Shown here in pieces: positions 16,963 to 25,886 of a DNA stretch of 64,000 bases. Numbering within the stretch: position 1 is the first letter of the stretch; the number at the start of each line of letters is the position of its first letter. This DNA comes from Sediminicola sp037203765 (GTDB lineage: Bacteria; Bacteroidota; Bacteroidia; Flavobacteriales; Flavobacteriaceae): the NCBI RefSeq assembly GCF_037203765.1, contig NZ_JBBCAS010000010.1, forward strand, positions 1-64,000. The letters are read 5' to 3'. The position numbers and the translations under genes were made by a program. The notes below the pieces were generated by a model that saw only the letters and a program-made list of their open reading frames with translations, was not told where the DNA came from and did not search any database.

Positions 16963-17673
16963 ATGTCGCAGATTACAACCCTTACATTTTTTAGGTATCA
17001 CGGTTTTCGGGAGAAGCTGTGGGCATTTGGGATGATGCAATTTGCCCATAGGCCTATGTCTAGGGTAGCCGGACTTCAATTCTATAAATTGATGGGCAGC
17101 GGAAAAGAAGGTTTTGACCCTTTTCCAGATTGGTCCGTTTACGCCCTTTTGCAAATTTGGGATGATGAAGCTTCCGCAAATCAATTTTTTGGTTCCTCTG
17201 AATTGATAAAAAAGTACAAGCAGCACAGCTCGGAATGTTGGACCCTTTACATGAAAAATTTTGCAGCCAAAGGGGAGTGGTCTGGGAAAAATCCCTTCGA
17301 AAAAGCCCATACCTTGGATAAGGAGAATCCGTTTATAGCGGTAATCACCAGGGCAACGATCAAGAAGGGAATGTTGTACAAGTTTTGGAAATATGTACCC
17401 ACTTCCCAAGCCTCTTTACAAGGTAATAGGGGATTGATCTATACCAAAGGAATAGGGGAAGTACCCATTACGCAGATGGCTACTTTCAGCTTATGGAAAG
17501 ACAAGGAATCCCTAATGGAGTTTGCATATGCCAGTAAAGAACATCAGCATGCCATACAACAGACCCGGCAATTGCAATGGTATAAGGAGGAATTGTTTTC
17601 CCGTTTTCAGCCCTACCGCTCCATTGGTACTTGGAACGGATTACAGCAGTTGCCTGCTTTAACGGAGAAATAA
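16963..17673 (+). CDS. CrtA-like carotenoid hydroxylase (spheroidene monooxygenase family)
   Basis: A 236-residue protein of the spheroidene monooxygenase (CrtA) family: FRYHGFREKLWAFGMMQFAH at the start, LQFYKLMGSGKEGFDPFPDW in the centre, FAAKGEWSGKNPFE, and AVITRATIKKGMLYKFWKY. In Flavobacterium sp. P99-3 a CrtA-related protein was reported to be a carotenoid 2-hydroxylase in myxol biosynthesis. The adjacent cruF, crtD and crtZ genes make that the best assignment here (inference from context). It is convergent with cruF and overlaps its 3' end by 15 bp, and it is transcribed with the TlpA pair rather than with the crt operon. Confidence 0.85.
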   Translation: MSQITTLTFFRYHGFREKLWAFGMMQFAHRPMSRVAGLQFYKLMGSGKEGFDPFPDWSVYALLQIWDDEASANQFFGSSELIKKYKQHSSECWTLYMKNFAAKGEWSGKNPFEKAHTLDKENPFIAVITRATIKKGMLYKFWKYVPTSQASLQGNRGLIYTKGIGEVPITQMATFSLWKDKESLMEFAYASKEHQHAIQQTRQLQWYKEELFSRFQPYRSIGTWNGLQQLPALTEK

Positions 17674-18303
17674 CAAGCCATATCCGAAAAAGATCAATTG
17701 GGCCATATATAAATGAAGGGAAAACCTGGTATTCCCTTCTTGCCTTAAAAAATGTAGGATCATCTGGAAGATCACGGCAATAGCAAACCAGGTAGTGTAA
17801 TTTTCAATGGGGGCCGAGCCGCCATCAAAACTCCAAAAATCAAAAATAGGGGCACTGTGCTCCATAAAGAAATCTAGGAAAACCATTAGTCCTGCTGCCA
17901 ATATTATTTTTATAAGGGCGTTGGACGCGACATAAGTCGCCAGCGTAGCCGAAATAAAGGTCAGAATGCCCCAGTAGATCCCAATGAGATAAGGTACACC
18001 ATCCAATTTGGGGCCAAAATTGTTACCGTAGCTGTACGTTCCGAACAGGACTCCGTAATTGACACCCAGCCATTCGGCAATCATGCCTCCGGTGAAGAAA
18101 ATGGCAAAAGCGGCATATTTTTTTAAGTTGTCCATGGGGTATACCCAAAAAAATAAAAGAAGGCAGATAAAGAGGTTTAATGAGGTCTTGGATACGAACC
18201 AATCTTGATATCCGATACTGATCCCTATGAGGGCCGTAATATGGAACAGCCAAACAATCCCAATGGCCACAGTAACTTTATTTTGGATGATCTTGTCTCG
18301 CAT
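17659..18303 (-). CDS. cruF: CruF-type carotenoid 1',2'-hydratase
   Basis: A 214-residue polytopic membrane protein with about seven hydrophobic segments; the motif FFTGGMIAEWLGVNYGVLFGTY with YGNNFGPKLDGVPYLIGIYW is typical of the CruF carotenoid-biosynthesis family. CruF hydrates the 1',2' double bond of the psi end of gamma-carotene-type carotenoids, giving a 1'-hydroxyl on which CrtD then acts. It is the last gene of the crt operon, 3 bp after crtD. The 15-bp overlap with the convergent CrtA-like gene is unusual. Confidence 0.88.
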   Translation of the reverse strand: MRDKIIQNKVTVAIGIVWLFHITALIGISIGYQDWFVSKTSLNLFICLLLFFWVYPMDNLKKYAAFAIFFTGGMIAEWLGVNYGVLFGTYSYGNNFGPKLDGVPYLIGIYWGILTFISATLATYVASNALIKIILAAGLMVFLDFFMEHSAPIFDFWSFDGGSAPIENYTTWFAIAVIFQMILHFLRQEGNTRFSLHLYMAQLIFFGYGLLFLR

Positions 18304-18306
18304 AGG

Positions 18307-19773
18307 TTATACTTTTGGAACCAAATCCCCTACTATTTTTGCCGATAACAAACATAAGGGAATGCCTCCGCCGGGATGAACGGATCCGCCACAGAAGTAA
18401 AGGTTTTTTATGTTGTTGCTAAAATTGGGGTGACGCAGAAAGGCGGCAAATTTGCTGTTGCTTGCGGCCCCGTACAGGGCTCCCCTATAGGAACTGGTGT
18501 CACGCTCTATTCCCATGGGATCCAAGATGTGTTCTGCAGATATCAGGCGCTCCAAGTCCACTCCAAGGATTCTATTGATCTTTGAAACAATCCTCCTACG
18601 GGCTTCCTTTTTAAGGTCTTCCCAGTCCTGTCCATAATTTCCGGGAACATTGATCATGACAAACCAATTTTCGTGACCTATGGGGGCGTCATCCTGTTCC
18701 TCTTTGCTGGTAATGTTGATATAAATGGTTGGATCATGATGGATGGTCCTTTTCTTAAAGATAGCGGAGAACTCCTCTTGGTAATCTTCACTGAAAAGAA
18801 TGTTGTGCAGGTCCAGTTCCGGGAATTCCCGTGAAATGCCCCAATAAAAAATCAAAGCGGAACTTGATCGTTCCTGTTCCAAAACCTTGTTGGGTTGGGG
18901 CTGATCTTTGAGCAAATTTTTATAGGTGGGAAAAATATCCATATTGGATACCGTGATATCGGCCAAATATTCACGCTTGTTGGAGGTTGCCCCAATGGCT
19001 TTTTTGGCTTCCACCTTTATTTCATGGACCTTTTCGTTGAACTTAAAAATAACCCCCTGCCTTACTGCCAGTTCATAAAGGCTCCTGCTAATCTGGTACA
19101 TGCCGCCCTTGGGAAAGAACGTGCCATAATGCATTTCCAAATGGGGGATCATGGACATGATTCCCGGGGTCTGGTAGGGTGACGATCCATTATAGGTAGC
19201 AAATCTATTGAAGAGCTGTATCAGTTTTTGATTTTGGAATGACTTTTCGTTGATGGAATTCAGGGTGGTATCCACATCCAATTTTCCTATCTGAAATATG
19301 GCCTTGATCGTATCCTTGGATAAGTATGTACTGGCCTTATGTAGGGATTTTTCCAAAAAAAGGGATGCTGTAAGGTCGTATTTTTTGGCGTTGCCCTGGA
19401 TATACTTTTTTAGTCGGACTTCACCCTCTCCAAATATTTGGGAGGCTTCTTGGATAAAGGTCTCTGGTTTGGCGTTGGCAGAAAATCTAGTGCCATCTTC
19501 CCAAAAATAATTGCAGATCACATTTTTTTTGGAATATTGAAAATAGGGGCTGGGATCAATCTGGAACAGTTGGAACAATTCGTCCACCAGATGTGGCATG
19601 GTAAAGAGGGAAGGCCCCAGATCAAAGCGGTAGCCATTGACCTTTTTGGTATGCAGTTTTCCCCCGGGATAACCGTTGGCTTCCAATACGGTTACATCAT
19701 AGCCATTTTTTTTCAAACGTAGGGCGGTGGCAATACCGCCAATTCCCGCACCGATAACAATGGCGTTGGGCAT
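18307..19773 (-). CDS. crtD: 1-hydroxycarotenoid 3,4-desaturase (CrtD-like)
   Basis: A 488-residue FAD-dependent desaturase of the CrtI/CrtD family. The N-terminal dinucleotide-binding motif is VIGAGIGGIATALRLKKNG, the substrate region contains RFDLGPSLFTMPHLVDELF, and the C-terminal FAD motif is NLYFCGGSVHPGGGIPLCLL. Of the two desaturases in this operon it is assigned CrtD, because it lies with cruF and the other matches bacterial phytoene desaturase. CrtD introduces the 3',4' double bond next to a 1'-hydroxyl, as in myxol and saproxanthin. It sits 2 bp after crtZ and 3 bp before cruF. Confidence 0.85.
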   Translation of the reverse strand: MPNAIVIGAGIGGIATALRLKKNGYDVTVLEANGYPGGKLHTKKVNGYRFDLGPSLFTMPHLVDELFQLFQIDPSPYFQYSKKNVICNYFWEDGTRFSANAKPETFIQEASQIFGEGEVRLKKYIQGNAKKYDLTASLFLEKSLHKASTYLSKDTIKAIFQIGKLDVDTTLNSINEKSFQNQKLIQLFNRFATYNGSSPYQTPGIMSMIPHLEMHYGTFFPKGGMYQISRSLYELAVRQGVIFKFNEKVHEIKVEAKKAIGATSNKREYLADITVSNMDIFPTYKNLLKDQPQPNKVLEQERSSSALIFYWGISREFPELDLHNILFSEDYQEEFSAIFKKRTIHHDPTIYINITSKEEQDDAPIGHENWFVMINVPGNYGQDWEDLKKEARRRIVSKINRILGVDLERLISAEHILDPMGIERDTSSYRGALYGAASNSKFAAFLRHPNFSNNIKNLYFCGGSVHPGGGIPLCLLSAKIVGDLVPKV

Positions 19774-19775
19774 TG

Positions 19776-20225
19776 TTATTTTTTAAAATATTTGAAGGGA
19801 ACAAACAACATCCCAAAACATTCACCATCTCCTTTGCCCAAATGTTTATGGTGCATTTTATGTGCTCTTCTCACGCCTTTGGCATACCAGTTATTGGCAT
19901 TCCTAAAAATTTTAAACCTTTGATGGATAAAAATGTCATGTACCAGAAAATAAGCAGCACCATATGCCATAATGCCAAAGCCAATGGGTAAAGCATACCA
20001 AAAGGCAGTATTTGCGGCAATATAGAAGCAACTCATACTGATGACCGCATAGAAAATAAAAAAGGCGTCGTTTCTTTCAAACCACGAATTATGGTCCTTT
20101 TTGTGATGGTCTTTATGGAGAACCCATAGAAATCCGTGCATTACATATTTATGGGTAAACCAAGCCATAAATTCCATAATGGCGAAGGTCCCTAAAAAGA
20201 TGAGTATTCCAATAAAAATGTCCAT
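19776..20225 (-). CDS. crtZ: Beta-carotene 3-hydroxylase (CrtZ)
   Basis: A 149-residue membrane hydroxylase of the fatty-acid-hydroxylase superfamily. The histidine clusters that bind the di-iron centre are all present: HKYVMHGFLWVLHKDHHKKD, HDIFIHQRF, and RRAHKMHHKHLGK. Four hydrophobic segments anchor it in the inner membrane. It adds 3-hydroxyl groups to beta-ionone rings, so it needs a cyclised substrate, yet no lycopene cyclase gene is seen in this window. Its ATG overlaps the crtB stop (TAATG), so translation is coupled. Confidence 0.93.
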   Translation of the reverse strand: MDIFIGILIFLGTFAIMEFMAWFTHKYVMHGFLWVLHKDHHKKDHNSWFERNDAFFIFYAVISMSCFYIAANTAFWYALPIGFGIMAYGAAYFLVHDIFIHQRFKIFRNANNWYAKGVRRAHKMHHKHLGKGDGECFGMLFVPFKYFKK

Positions 20226-21064
20226 TACACTAATTTTAATTTACAATTGACATATGATTTGGCCAATAATTGAAATTTCTGATAGTTTGGAACGCTTATT
20301 CTGGCATTTTTAATCTCCAAGGGGGGCGTCTTCTGGAGTTTTTGTAATAATTTGGAATAATACCTATAGGCCGTATACACCCCAAATTTGGCTTCCACCG
20401 GTAATTGTACTATTCCAGAATATCCAAGATCAAAATCGGCCCTTATTTCCGCAACAATTCGCGATTTGGAAGTCTCATTGAGCTCGTTCAAATTGGTATT
20501 TGGAAAATAGGTCCGGTTCAAGGTTTCAAAATCGGCCTTTAGATCACGTAGGAAATTGACCTTTTGAAATGCACTGCCCAGTGCCATGGCCGATACCTTT
20601 AGACGTTCGTATTCCCGCTCATCGCCCTTTACAAAGACCATAAGGCACATAAGGCCAACAACATCGGCAGATCCGTAGATGTATTCTTTGTATTCCTCAT
20701 CTGTACGGTACACGTTTTTGGTCAGGTCCATACGCATACTCTTCATAAAGGAAGTAACAAGATGCCTAGGTATCTTGTATTTGTGATAGGTATGTTGAAA
20801 GGAGTTTAAGATCGGGTTAAGGCTTATTCTATGGGTAAGGGCATGTTCAAGGTCCTCTTCAAATTTATTGAACAACGCTGGCTTGTCATAATCGTGGAAG
20901 GTGTCAACAATTTCATCTGCAAACCTTACAAAGCCGTAGATGTTGTAAATATCACCTCTGATGGAAGTGGCCAACATCTTGGTGGCAAGCGCAAAGGAAG
21001 TACTGTAGGATTCCGTTACAGCCTTGCTACATTGAAAAGAGACGTTATCAAAAATGGCTTTCAT
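20225..21064 (-). CDS. crtB: Phytoene synthase (CrtB)
   Basis: A 279-residue squalene/phytoene synthase. It condenses two geranylgeranyl diphosphates to phytoene, the first committed carotenoid step. The aspartate-rich motifs are FADEIVDTFHD and VNFLRDLKADFE, the substrate-binding region starts SYSTSFALATKML, and AYRYYSKLL lies near the end. The length is normal for bacterial CrtB. It lies 10 bp after crtI and overlaps crtZ by 1 bp. Confidence 0.95.
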   Translation of the reverse strand: MKAIFDNVSFQCSKAVTESYSTSFALATKMLATSIRGDIYNIYGFVRFADEIVDTFHDYDKPALFNKFEEDLEHALTHRISLNPILNSFQHTYHKYKIPRHLVTSFMKSMRMDLTKNVYRTDEEYKEYIYGSADVVGLMCLMVFVKGDEREYERLKVSAMALGSAFQKVNFLRDLKADFETLNRTYFPNTNLNELNETSKSRIVAEIRADFDLGYSGIVQLPVEAKFGVYTAYRYYSKLLQKLQKTPPLEIKNARISVPNYQKFQLLAKSYVNCKLKLV

Positions 21065-21074
21065 AGTCCGATTA

Positions 21075-22532
21075 TTAATTTTTCATAGCAATGAGTTCAG
21101 ATACGAGTTTTCCGGAGATCAGGGCCGGGGGCACTCCTGGTCCAGGGACTGTAAGTTGCCCTGTAAAATAAAGATTCTCTACCTTTTTACTTTTCAACTT
21201 TGGTCTTAGAAAAGCGGTCTGCAACAGGGTGTTTGCCATGCCATAGGCATTTCCCTTATAGGAGTTGTACGCTTCCTTAAAATCTTTCACACAGAACGAT
21301 TCCTGAAATATAATATTTTTTTCCACTTTTTCGCCAGTTCGCTTTTCGAATCGCTTTATGATCAAGTCAAAATACTGTTCCCTCAGCGCTGGGGTATCTT
21401 CCAATCCCGGAGCAATGGGTACCAAGAAAAAACCGGTTTCACATCCTTCAGGAGCCATACTGGCATCGGTAATGGACGGAAAATTCACATAAAACAAGGG
21501 ATCACTGGGCCACTGCGGCTCATCATAGATCTCTTGGGCGTGCTTTTCAAAATCGGTATCAAAAAAGAGGTTGTGGTGTTCAATATTGCTTATTTTTCTA
21601 TCAAATCCCACATAGAACAAAAGGGAAGAGGGAGCAAATGTCTTGCTTTCCCAATACGCTTCGGAATATTGCCTGTGTTCTTTGTCCAGCAAGGTTTCCG
21701 AATGGTGATAATCGGCTCCGCTCAAAACTACATCGGCAGTTACCTGTTCACCACCTACCTGTACACCTATGGCCTTATTGTTGTCCACGATAATTTTTTC
21801 TACAGGACTATGGGTATGGATTTTTACGCCGAGTTCTTCAGCTAGACTTCGCATCGCCTTAATAATTTCGTACATGCCTCCTTTGGGATGCCAGGTTCCC
21901 AATCCGAAATCGGCAAAATTCATGAAATTATAGAATGAAGGGGTTTTGTTGGGTTTGGCCCCTAAGAACAGCACCGGAAATTCCAAGGTGGAAACCAGTT
22001 TGGGATTCTTAAAATCCTTGCGCACCTGCTGGCTGATGGTTTTAAAGAATTGATCAACCCTCATGACCGTTTCTTTGGTGACCAATTCAAATGGGGATAG
22101 TCCTGGTCTCAGTACAATTTTATTGATGGCAATATCGTAATTTTCCTGAGCTGTCTTGATAAACTTTCGCAAGCGGGTAGAACTTCCTTTTTCAATACGT
22201 TCAAATTCCTCACAAATTTTGTCCATATGGTCCCCAATGGTGATGACATCATCGGAAAAGAATATTTTATAGGCCGGACTTAATTTGTCCAATTGGTAGT
22301 AGTCCGTGGGTTTTTTCTGGAAATCATTGAAAAATTTATCAAAAATATCGGGCATCCAATACCAACTGGGTCCAATGTCAAAAGTAAACCCGTCCCGGAC
22401 GAGTTGCCTGGCCCTACCACCAACAGTATCGTTCTTTTCATAAATGGATACGTCGTGACCTGCCTTGGCCAAATAGCAAGAAGCGGACAAGGCGGAAAAT
22501 CCGGAACCTATGACAATTATTTTTTTACTCAT
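21075..22532 (-). CDS. crtI: Phytoene desaturase (CrtI)
   Basis: A 485-residue FAD-dependent phytoene desaturase, which converts phytoene to lycopene by four desaturations. FAD binding is shown by VIGSGFSALSASCYLAKAG and the C-terminal NLYFTGQLTVPGPGVPPALI; RDGFTFDIGPSWYWMPDIF is the usual second motif. I start at the ATG at 22532 (MSKKIIVIGSG) rather than an ATG four codons upstream. It is the first enzyme gene of the crt operon and follows the MerR/B12 regulator by 29 bp, so the regulator and pathway are likely one transcript. Confidence 0.94.
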   Translation of the reverse strand: MSKKIIVIGSGFSALSASCYLAKAGHDVSIYEKNDTVGGRARQLVRDGFTFDIGPSWYWMPDIFDKFFNDFQKKPTDYYQLDKLSPAYKIFFSDDVITIGDHMDKICEEFERIEKGSSTRLRKFIKTAQENYDIAINKIVLRPGLSPFELVTKETVMRVDQFFKTISQQVRKDFKNPKLVSTLEFPVLFLGAKPNKTPSFYNFMNFADFGLGTWHPKGGMYEIIKAMRSLAEELGVKIHTHSPVEKIIVDNNKAIGVQVGGEQVTADVVLSGADYHHSETLLDKEHRQYSEAYWESKTFAPSSLLFYVGFDRKISNIEHHNLFFDTDFEKHAQEIYDEPQWPSDPLFYVNFPSITDASMAPEGCETGFFLVPIAPGLEDTPALREQYFDLIIKRFEKRTGEKVEKNIIFQESFCVKDFKEAYNSYKGNAYGMANTLLQTAFLRPKLKSKKVENLYFTGQLTVPGPGVPPALISGKLVSELIAMKN

Positions 22533-22561
22533 GGAGGACTGCAATTGGGAGGCTTTAACTT

Positions 22562-23464
22562 TTAAATTTCTTGTACCAATTGTTCAATAGCATTGAAGGT
22601 ACGAATATGGGGGGGTAGACTATTTTTGTTCAAATTCTGAATCTGATATCCTAGAATCCATAATTTGGATTTACCATCATGGTTTACATTGGCAGTAAAC
22701 TCTTCAATATATTTATCAATCTTATCCTTGGAGGGCTCTACGGTGAAATAGGATACAAAATGTAAATTTTCATAATATTTGGTCAGGTCGGTCAGGCATT
22801 CGGTTGGCACGGTGGGTCCCAAATATATGGTCTTGTATCCCCTGAGGGTGATTTCATAGTTTACAAACAGGAGGCCCAATTCGTGAATTTCGTTCTCGGG
22901 CAGGAAGAGCACAAAGATTTTATCCTTTCGGGTAGGCTCGGTACTCTGTAATTTTTCTGTATTGACAATGATCTTCTGCTTGATCAAATTGGTTATAAAA
23001 TGCTCATGGGAAGGACTGATGGTATCTGTTTGCCATAAAAGTCCGAGCTCATTGAGCAACGGAATAAACACATCGTTAAAAATTTCCCTGAACGATTTAT
23101 CGGTCAATAATCTGTTGTAGGTATTGAAAAACATGGTCTGGTCAAAATTCACCATAGCCAGTTTAAATGCATTGATAGCATGGTTTTTAAAACTGTTCCT
23201 CGCAACAATTTCCTTGACCAACATCGGGATTTCTCCTTCTGGAACCTTCGCTATTTTGGAAATTTTATAGCCGTTGTTGTACAAAAGGGTTATGTTCAGC
23301 AATTTTTGGAGACTTGCCAAACTGTAATTTCTTATGTTTGTTGAAGTTCTTTCTGGGGATAGTAAGTTGTACCTTTTTTCCCAAATTCGAATGGTATGAG
23401 CCTTTATACCTGAAAGGTTTTCTAAGTCTCTAATGCTAAAAATTTTCTTTACGTTGTTCATCAT
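22562..23464 (-). CDS. MerR-family B12-binding regulator, CarH/LitR-like photoreceptor candidate
   Basis: A 300-residue regulator. Residues about 6-75 are a MerR helix-turn-helix (IFSIRDLENLSGIKAHTIRIWEKRY). Residues about 90-175 form the cobalamin-capping four-helix bundle with W144 and E154-H155 in the W-x9-EH arrangement of CarH. Residues about 180-300 are a B12-binding Rossmann domain with E192-x-H194-x-x-G197 (NEIHELGLLF), where His is the expected lower cobalt ligand. CarH binds adenosylcobalamin, represses crt genes in the dark and dissociates in light. The gene heads the crt operon. ATG 23461 is an alternative start one codon later. Confidence 0.9.
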   Translation of the reverse strand: MMNNVKKIFSIRDLENLSGIKAHTIRIWEKRYNLLSPERTSTNIRNYSLASLQKLLNITLLYNNGYKISKIAKVPEGEIPMLVKEIVARNSFKNHAINAFKLAMVNFDQTMFFNTYNRLLTDKSFREIFNDVFIPLLNELGLLWQTDTISPSHEHFITNLIKQKIIVNTEKLQSTEPTRKDKIFVLFLPENEIHELGLLFVNYEITLRGYKTIYLGPTVPTECLTDLTKYYENLHFVSYFTVEPSKDKIDKYIEEFTANVNHDGKSKLWILGYQIQNLNKNSLPPHIRTFNAIEQLVQEI

Positions 23465-23482
23465 TTGGTAAAAATGGTTAAA

Positions 23483-23490
23483 CAAATTTA
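23483..23490 (-). promoter_or_regulatory. Candidate -7 element for the regulator-crt operon
   Basis: On the minus strand, TAAATTTG matches TAnnTTTG, with a TTTG 15 bp upstream (slightly closer than usual). It lies about 20 bp before the regulator start, implying a very short leader. A regulator bound to its own promoter here would control the whole crt operon. Confidence 0.5.
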
Positions 23491-23714
23491 CAAGAAAATC
23501 TCAATCAAAGGTTAAATAATCCGTTAAATTTTAAGAAGATTGTTGAATTCCATGTGATATAGCTGTTTCAACGGTGGCGTTTTATTGCCATTCGATGGGT
23601 AATCGTGGGACTTTGAAAATTTCCATTCTACATTTAACCCTCGCTTTTAATCAGTATTAGCAAGAAGATTGCAACTTGTATGTAAGATGGCATTGGAAAG
23701 GAAGTAATAGTATC

Positions 23715-24965
23715 TTAAAATTTTCTTTCAGGGTGAAATCCTTGGATATCCATGGATAACTTTTGCTCTGAAATTATTTCGGCAACCAATTTTCCAGTGG
23801 CGGGTCCCAAGCTCCAACCCATCATGGCATGCCCCGTTGCTATGGTCAAATTGTCGTAGGACGAAGTTTTTCCAATGTAGGGAAGACCATCGGGTGACAC
23901 GGGCCTTAGCCCACACTGAGCGTCACGAATCTCGTTTTGTGTGATCGTTAGGCCATCGTAGTACGATGAAGCTGCCTTGGCTATGGCATGAACCCTTTCT
24001 GATCTGATGTTATGGTTGATGCCGGAAAGTTCCATGGTACCGGCAAATCTGGTAAAACCCTGCATTGGGGTCACGGCTACTTTTGCTTCCATTAAAATTG
24101 CTGGAAGGAGTATTCCTGTTTTACGATGCACGTTGATACGGTATCCTTTTCCCGGTTGCACCTTCAGGTTCAATTTCAATTTTTTGGCCATTCCCTCACT
24201 CCATGATCCGGAGGCCAAAACAAACTGATCGCCTTTATAAGTGTTCTCGGCAGTTGTGACGGCAGTTATATTGTCCTTGTCAAGGGTGAAATCCAACACT
24301 TCTTCCTCCGTCTTGATAACCACCCCCATACGCTTTAGATATGCTACCAATTTGGGCATCAATTCCGTTGGGGTGGTATGTGCATCACATTCATAATGTA
24401 TGGCTCCTAAAATATCCTTGTTGAGATTAGGTTGTAAGGTATTCAGCTCCTTTAAGGACAGTGTTTTTACTTCCAAACCTTCATCCTGGGCCCTTTTGGC
24501 AACTTCAGCTTCATGCTTGCCTTCTTTGGCCGTTTTATAGAGCATCAGCAACCCCTTCTTTTCAAGATGGAATTCTCCCAGATCACCAGAATGGTAAATG
24601 TCGGTATAAAGCTCCCTACTTAATAGATTGATATCTTTAATTAGGGGAATGGCCTTTTCCACATTTTTTTTGGTAGACGAGGCATTAAAGCTCCATGTCC
24701 ATTTTAGGAAGTCAAGATCCCATCTGGGTCTGATATAAAAAGGACTGCTGCTATTGAACATCATCTTGATGCCCTTCGCCATCATTCCTGGGGAAGCCAA
24801 AGGGATAATATGGCTGGGGGTAATATACCCGGCGTTTACAAATGAAGCACCTTTGGTAAGGTCAGATTTGTCAATGATGGTAACATGATGTCCCTCTTTT
24901 TGTAAGTAATAGGCACTGCTGAGTCCAATGATTCCTCCCCCGATAATAATGATGTTCTTTCCCAT
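23715..24965 (-). CDS. D-amino-acid dehydrogenase-like FAD oxidoreductase (DadA family)
   Basis: A 416-residue DAO-family flavoprotein with an N-terminal FAD motif (IIIIGGGIIGLSSAYYLQ), FVNAGYITPSHIIPLASPGM, and a C-terminal GLRPVSPDGLPYIGKTSSYD plus GHAMMGWSLGPATGKLVAEI. This pattern matches DadA and related enzymes that oxidise D-amino acids or hydroxy-D-proline and pass electrons to the respiratory chain. No hydroxyproline or alanine-racemase gene is adjacent, so the substrate is open. It ends 250 bp before the crt regulator, whose own promoter lies between them. Confidence 0.85.
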   Translation of the reverse strand: MGKNIIIIGGGIIGLSSAYYLQKEGHHVTIIDKSDLTKGASFVNAGYITPSHIIPLASPGMMAKGIKMMFNSSSPFYIRPRWDLDFLKWTWSFNASSTKKNVEKAIPLIKDINLLSRELYTDIYHSGDLGEFHLEKKGLLMLYKTAKEGKHEAEVAKRAQDEGLEVKTLSLKELNTLQPNLNKDILGAIHYECDAHTTPTELMPKLVAYLKRMGVVIKTEEEVLDFTLDKDNITAVTTAENTYKGDQFVLASGSWSEGMAKKLKLNLKVQPGKGYRINVHRKTGILLPAILMEAKVAVTPMQGFTRFAGTMELSGINHNIRSERVHAIAKAASSYYDGLTITQNEIRDAQCGLRPVSPDGLPYIGKTSSYDNLTIATGHAMMGWSLGPATGKLVAEIISEQKLSMDIQGFHPERKF

Positions 24966-25141
24966 ATTAAAAGTATATTTTTTACAGTATCCCTAAAGGA
25001 CCGGTAAAGAAACTAAAATACAAAGAATTGGATTATGTGGATTATAACCGAAATAATCTTTTTAATGGTAATATGCGCCCAAACGCGGGGTCTCAGGTGG
25101 TGGAATCCTATCGTCGGCTGCAACAGCAATTATAGGAAATT

Positions 25142-25800
25142 ATAAAACCGCTATAAAAGCGGTTTTGTGCCCACGACTGTCCCGAGACTTCGGGAGAACC
25201 AGCAAAGTGTTTTTTTATATTCAAGGTGTTCGCGGATGTGGTCTAAACAGATGATCAGAAGGCATAAAAAAACCGCTATAAAAGCGGTTTTGTGCCCACG
25301 ACTGTCCCGAGGCTTCGGGAGAACCAGCAAAGTGTCCTTTTTTAAATTCAAGGTGTTCGGGTATCTTGTCTAAACAGATAATAATAGGGCATAAAAAAAC
25401 CGCTATAAAAGCGGTTTTGTGCCCACGCCTGTCCCGAGGCTTCGGGAGAACCAGCAAAGTGTCTTTTATTATATTCAAGGTGTTCGCGGATGTTGTCTAA
25501 ACAGATAATAATAGGGCATAAAAAAAACCGCTATAAAAGCGTGTTTTGTGCCCACGACTGTCCCGAGGCTTTGGGAGAACCAGCAAAGTGTCTTTTTTTA
25601 AATTCAAGGTGTTCGCGGATGTGGTCTAAACAGATGATCAGAGGGCATAAAAAAACCGCTATAAAAGCGGTTTTGTGCCCACGACTGTCCCGAGGCTTCG
25701 GGAGAACCAGCAAAGTGTCTTTTATTAAATTCAAGGTGTTCGGGTATCTTGTCTAAACAGATGATCAGAGGGCATAAAAAAACCGCTATAAAAGCGGTTT
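25142..25800 (-). repeat. Tandem array derived from the tRNA-Leu 3' end and terminator
   Basis: Six copies of a terminator hairpin (AACCGC/GCGGTT) begin at 25147, 25272, 25399, 25527, 25655 and 25782, giving five full units of 125-128 bp. On the minus strand each unit carries GCTGGTTC and CAGTCGTGGGCAC, the T-arm and 3' acceptor strand of the adjacent tRNA. Between them, the tRNA's GAATC is replaced by the palindrome TCCCGAAGCCTCGGGA. The rest of the unit (about 60 bp) includes, on the plus strand, GGTGTTCGCGGATGTGG, which resembles the tRNA variable arm in inverted orientation. Units differ by a few substitutions. The longer frames here are artefacts. Confidence 0.9.
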
Positions 25801-25802
25801 TG

Positions 25803-25886
25803 TGCCCACGACTGGATTCGAACCAGCACATCCTTGCGAACACCACCCCCTCAAGGTGGCGTGTCTACCAATTTCACCACGTGGGC
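25803..25886 (-). tRNA. tRNA-Leu (GAG)
   Basis: A class II tRNA with a 7-bp acceptor stem GCCCACG/CGTGGGC, discriminator A, D-arm with TGGTAGAC, anticodon stem-loop CCACC-TTGAGGG-GGTGG (anticodon GAG), a long variable arm (TGTTCGCAAGGATG), and T-arm GGTTCGAATCC. No encoded CCA is seen. A hairpin terminator follows directly. Confidence 0.95.

Noticed and set aside
25142..25846. A possible CRISPR array or repetitive small-protein genes
   Set aside because: Units are about 126 bp with similar, not unique, intervening sequence, contain tRNA and terminator pieces, and have no cas genes. Frames in both directions just read the repeat.
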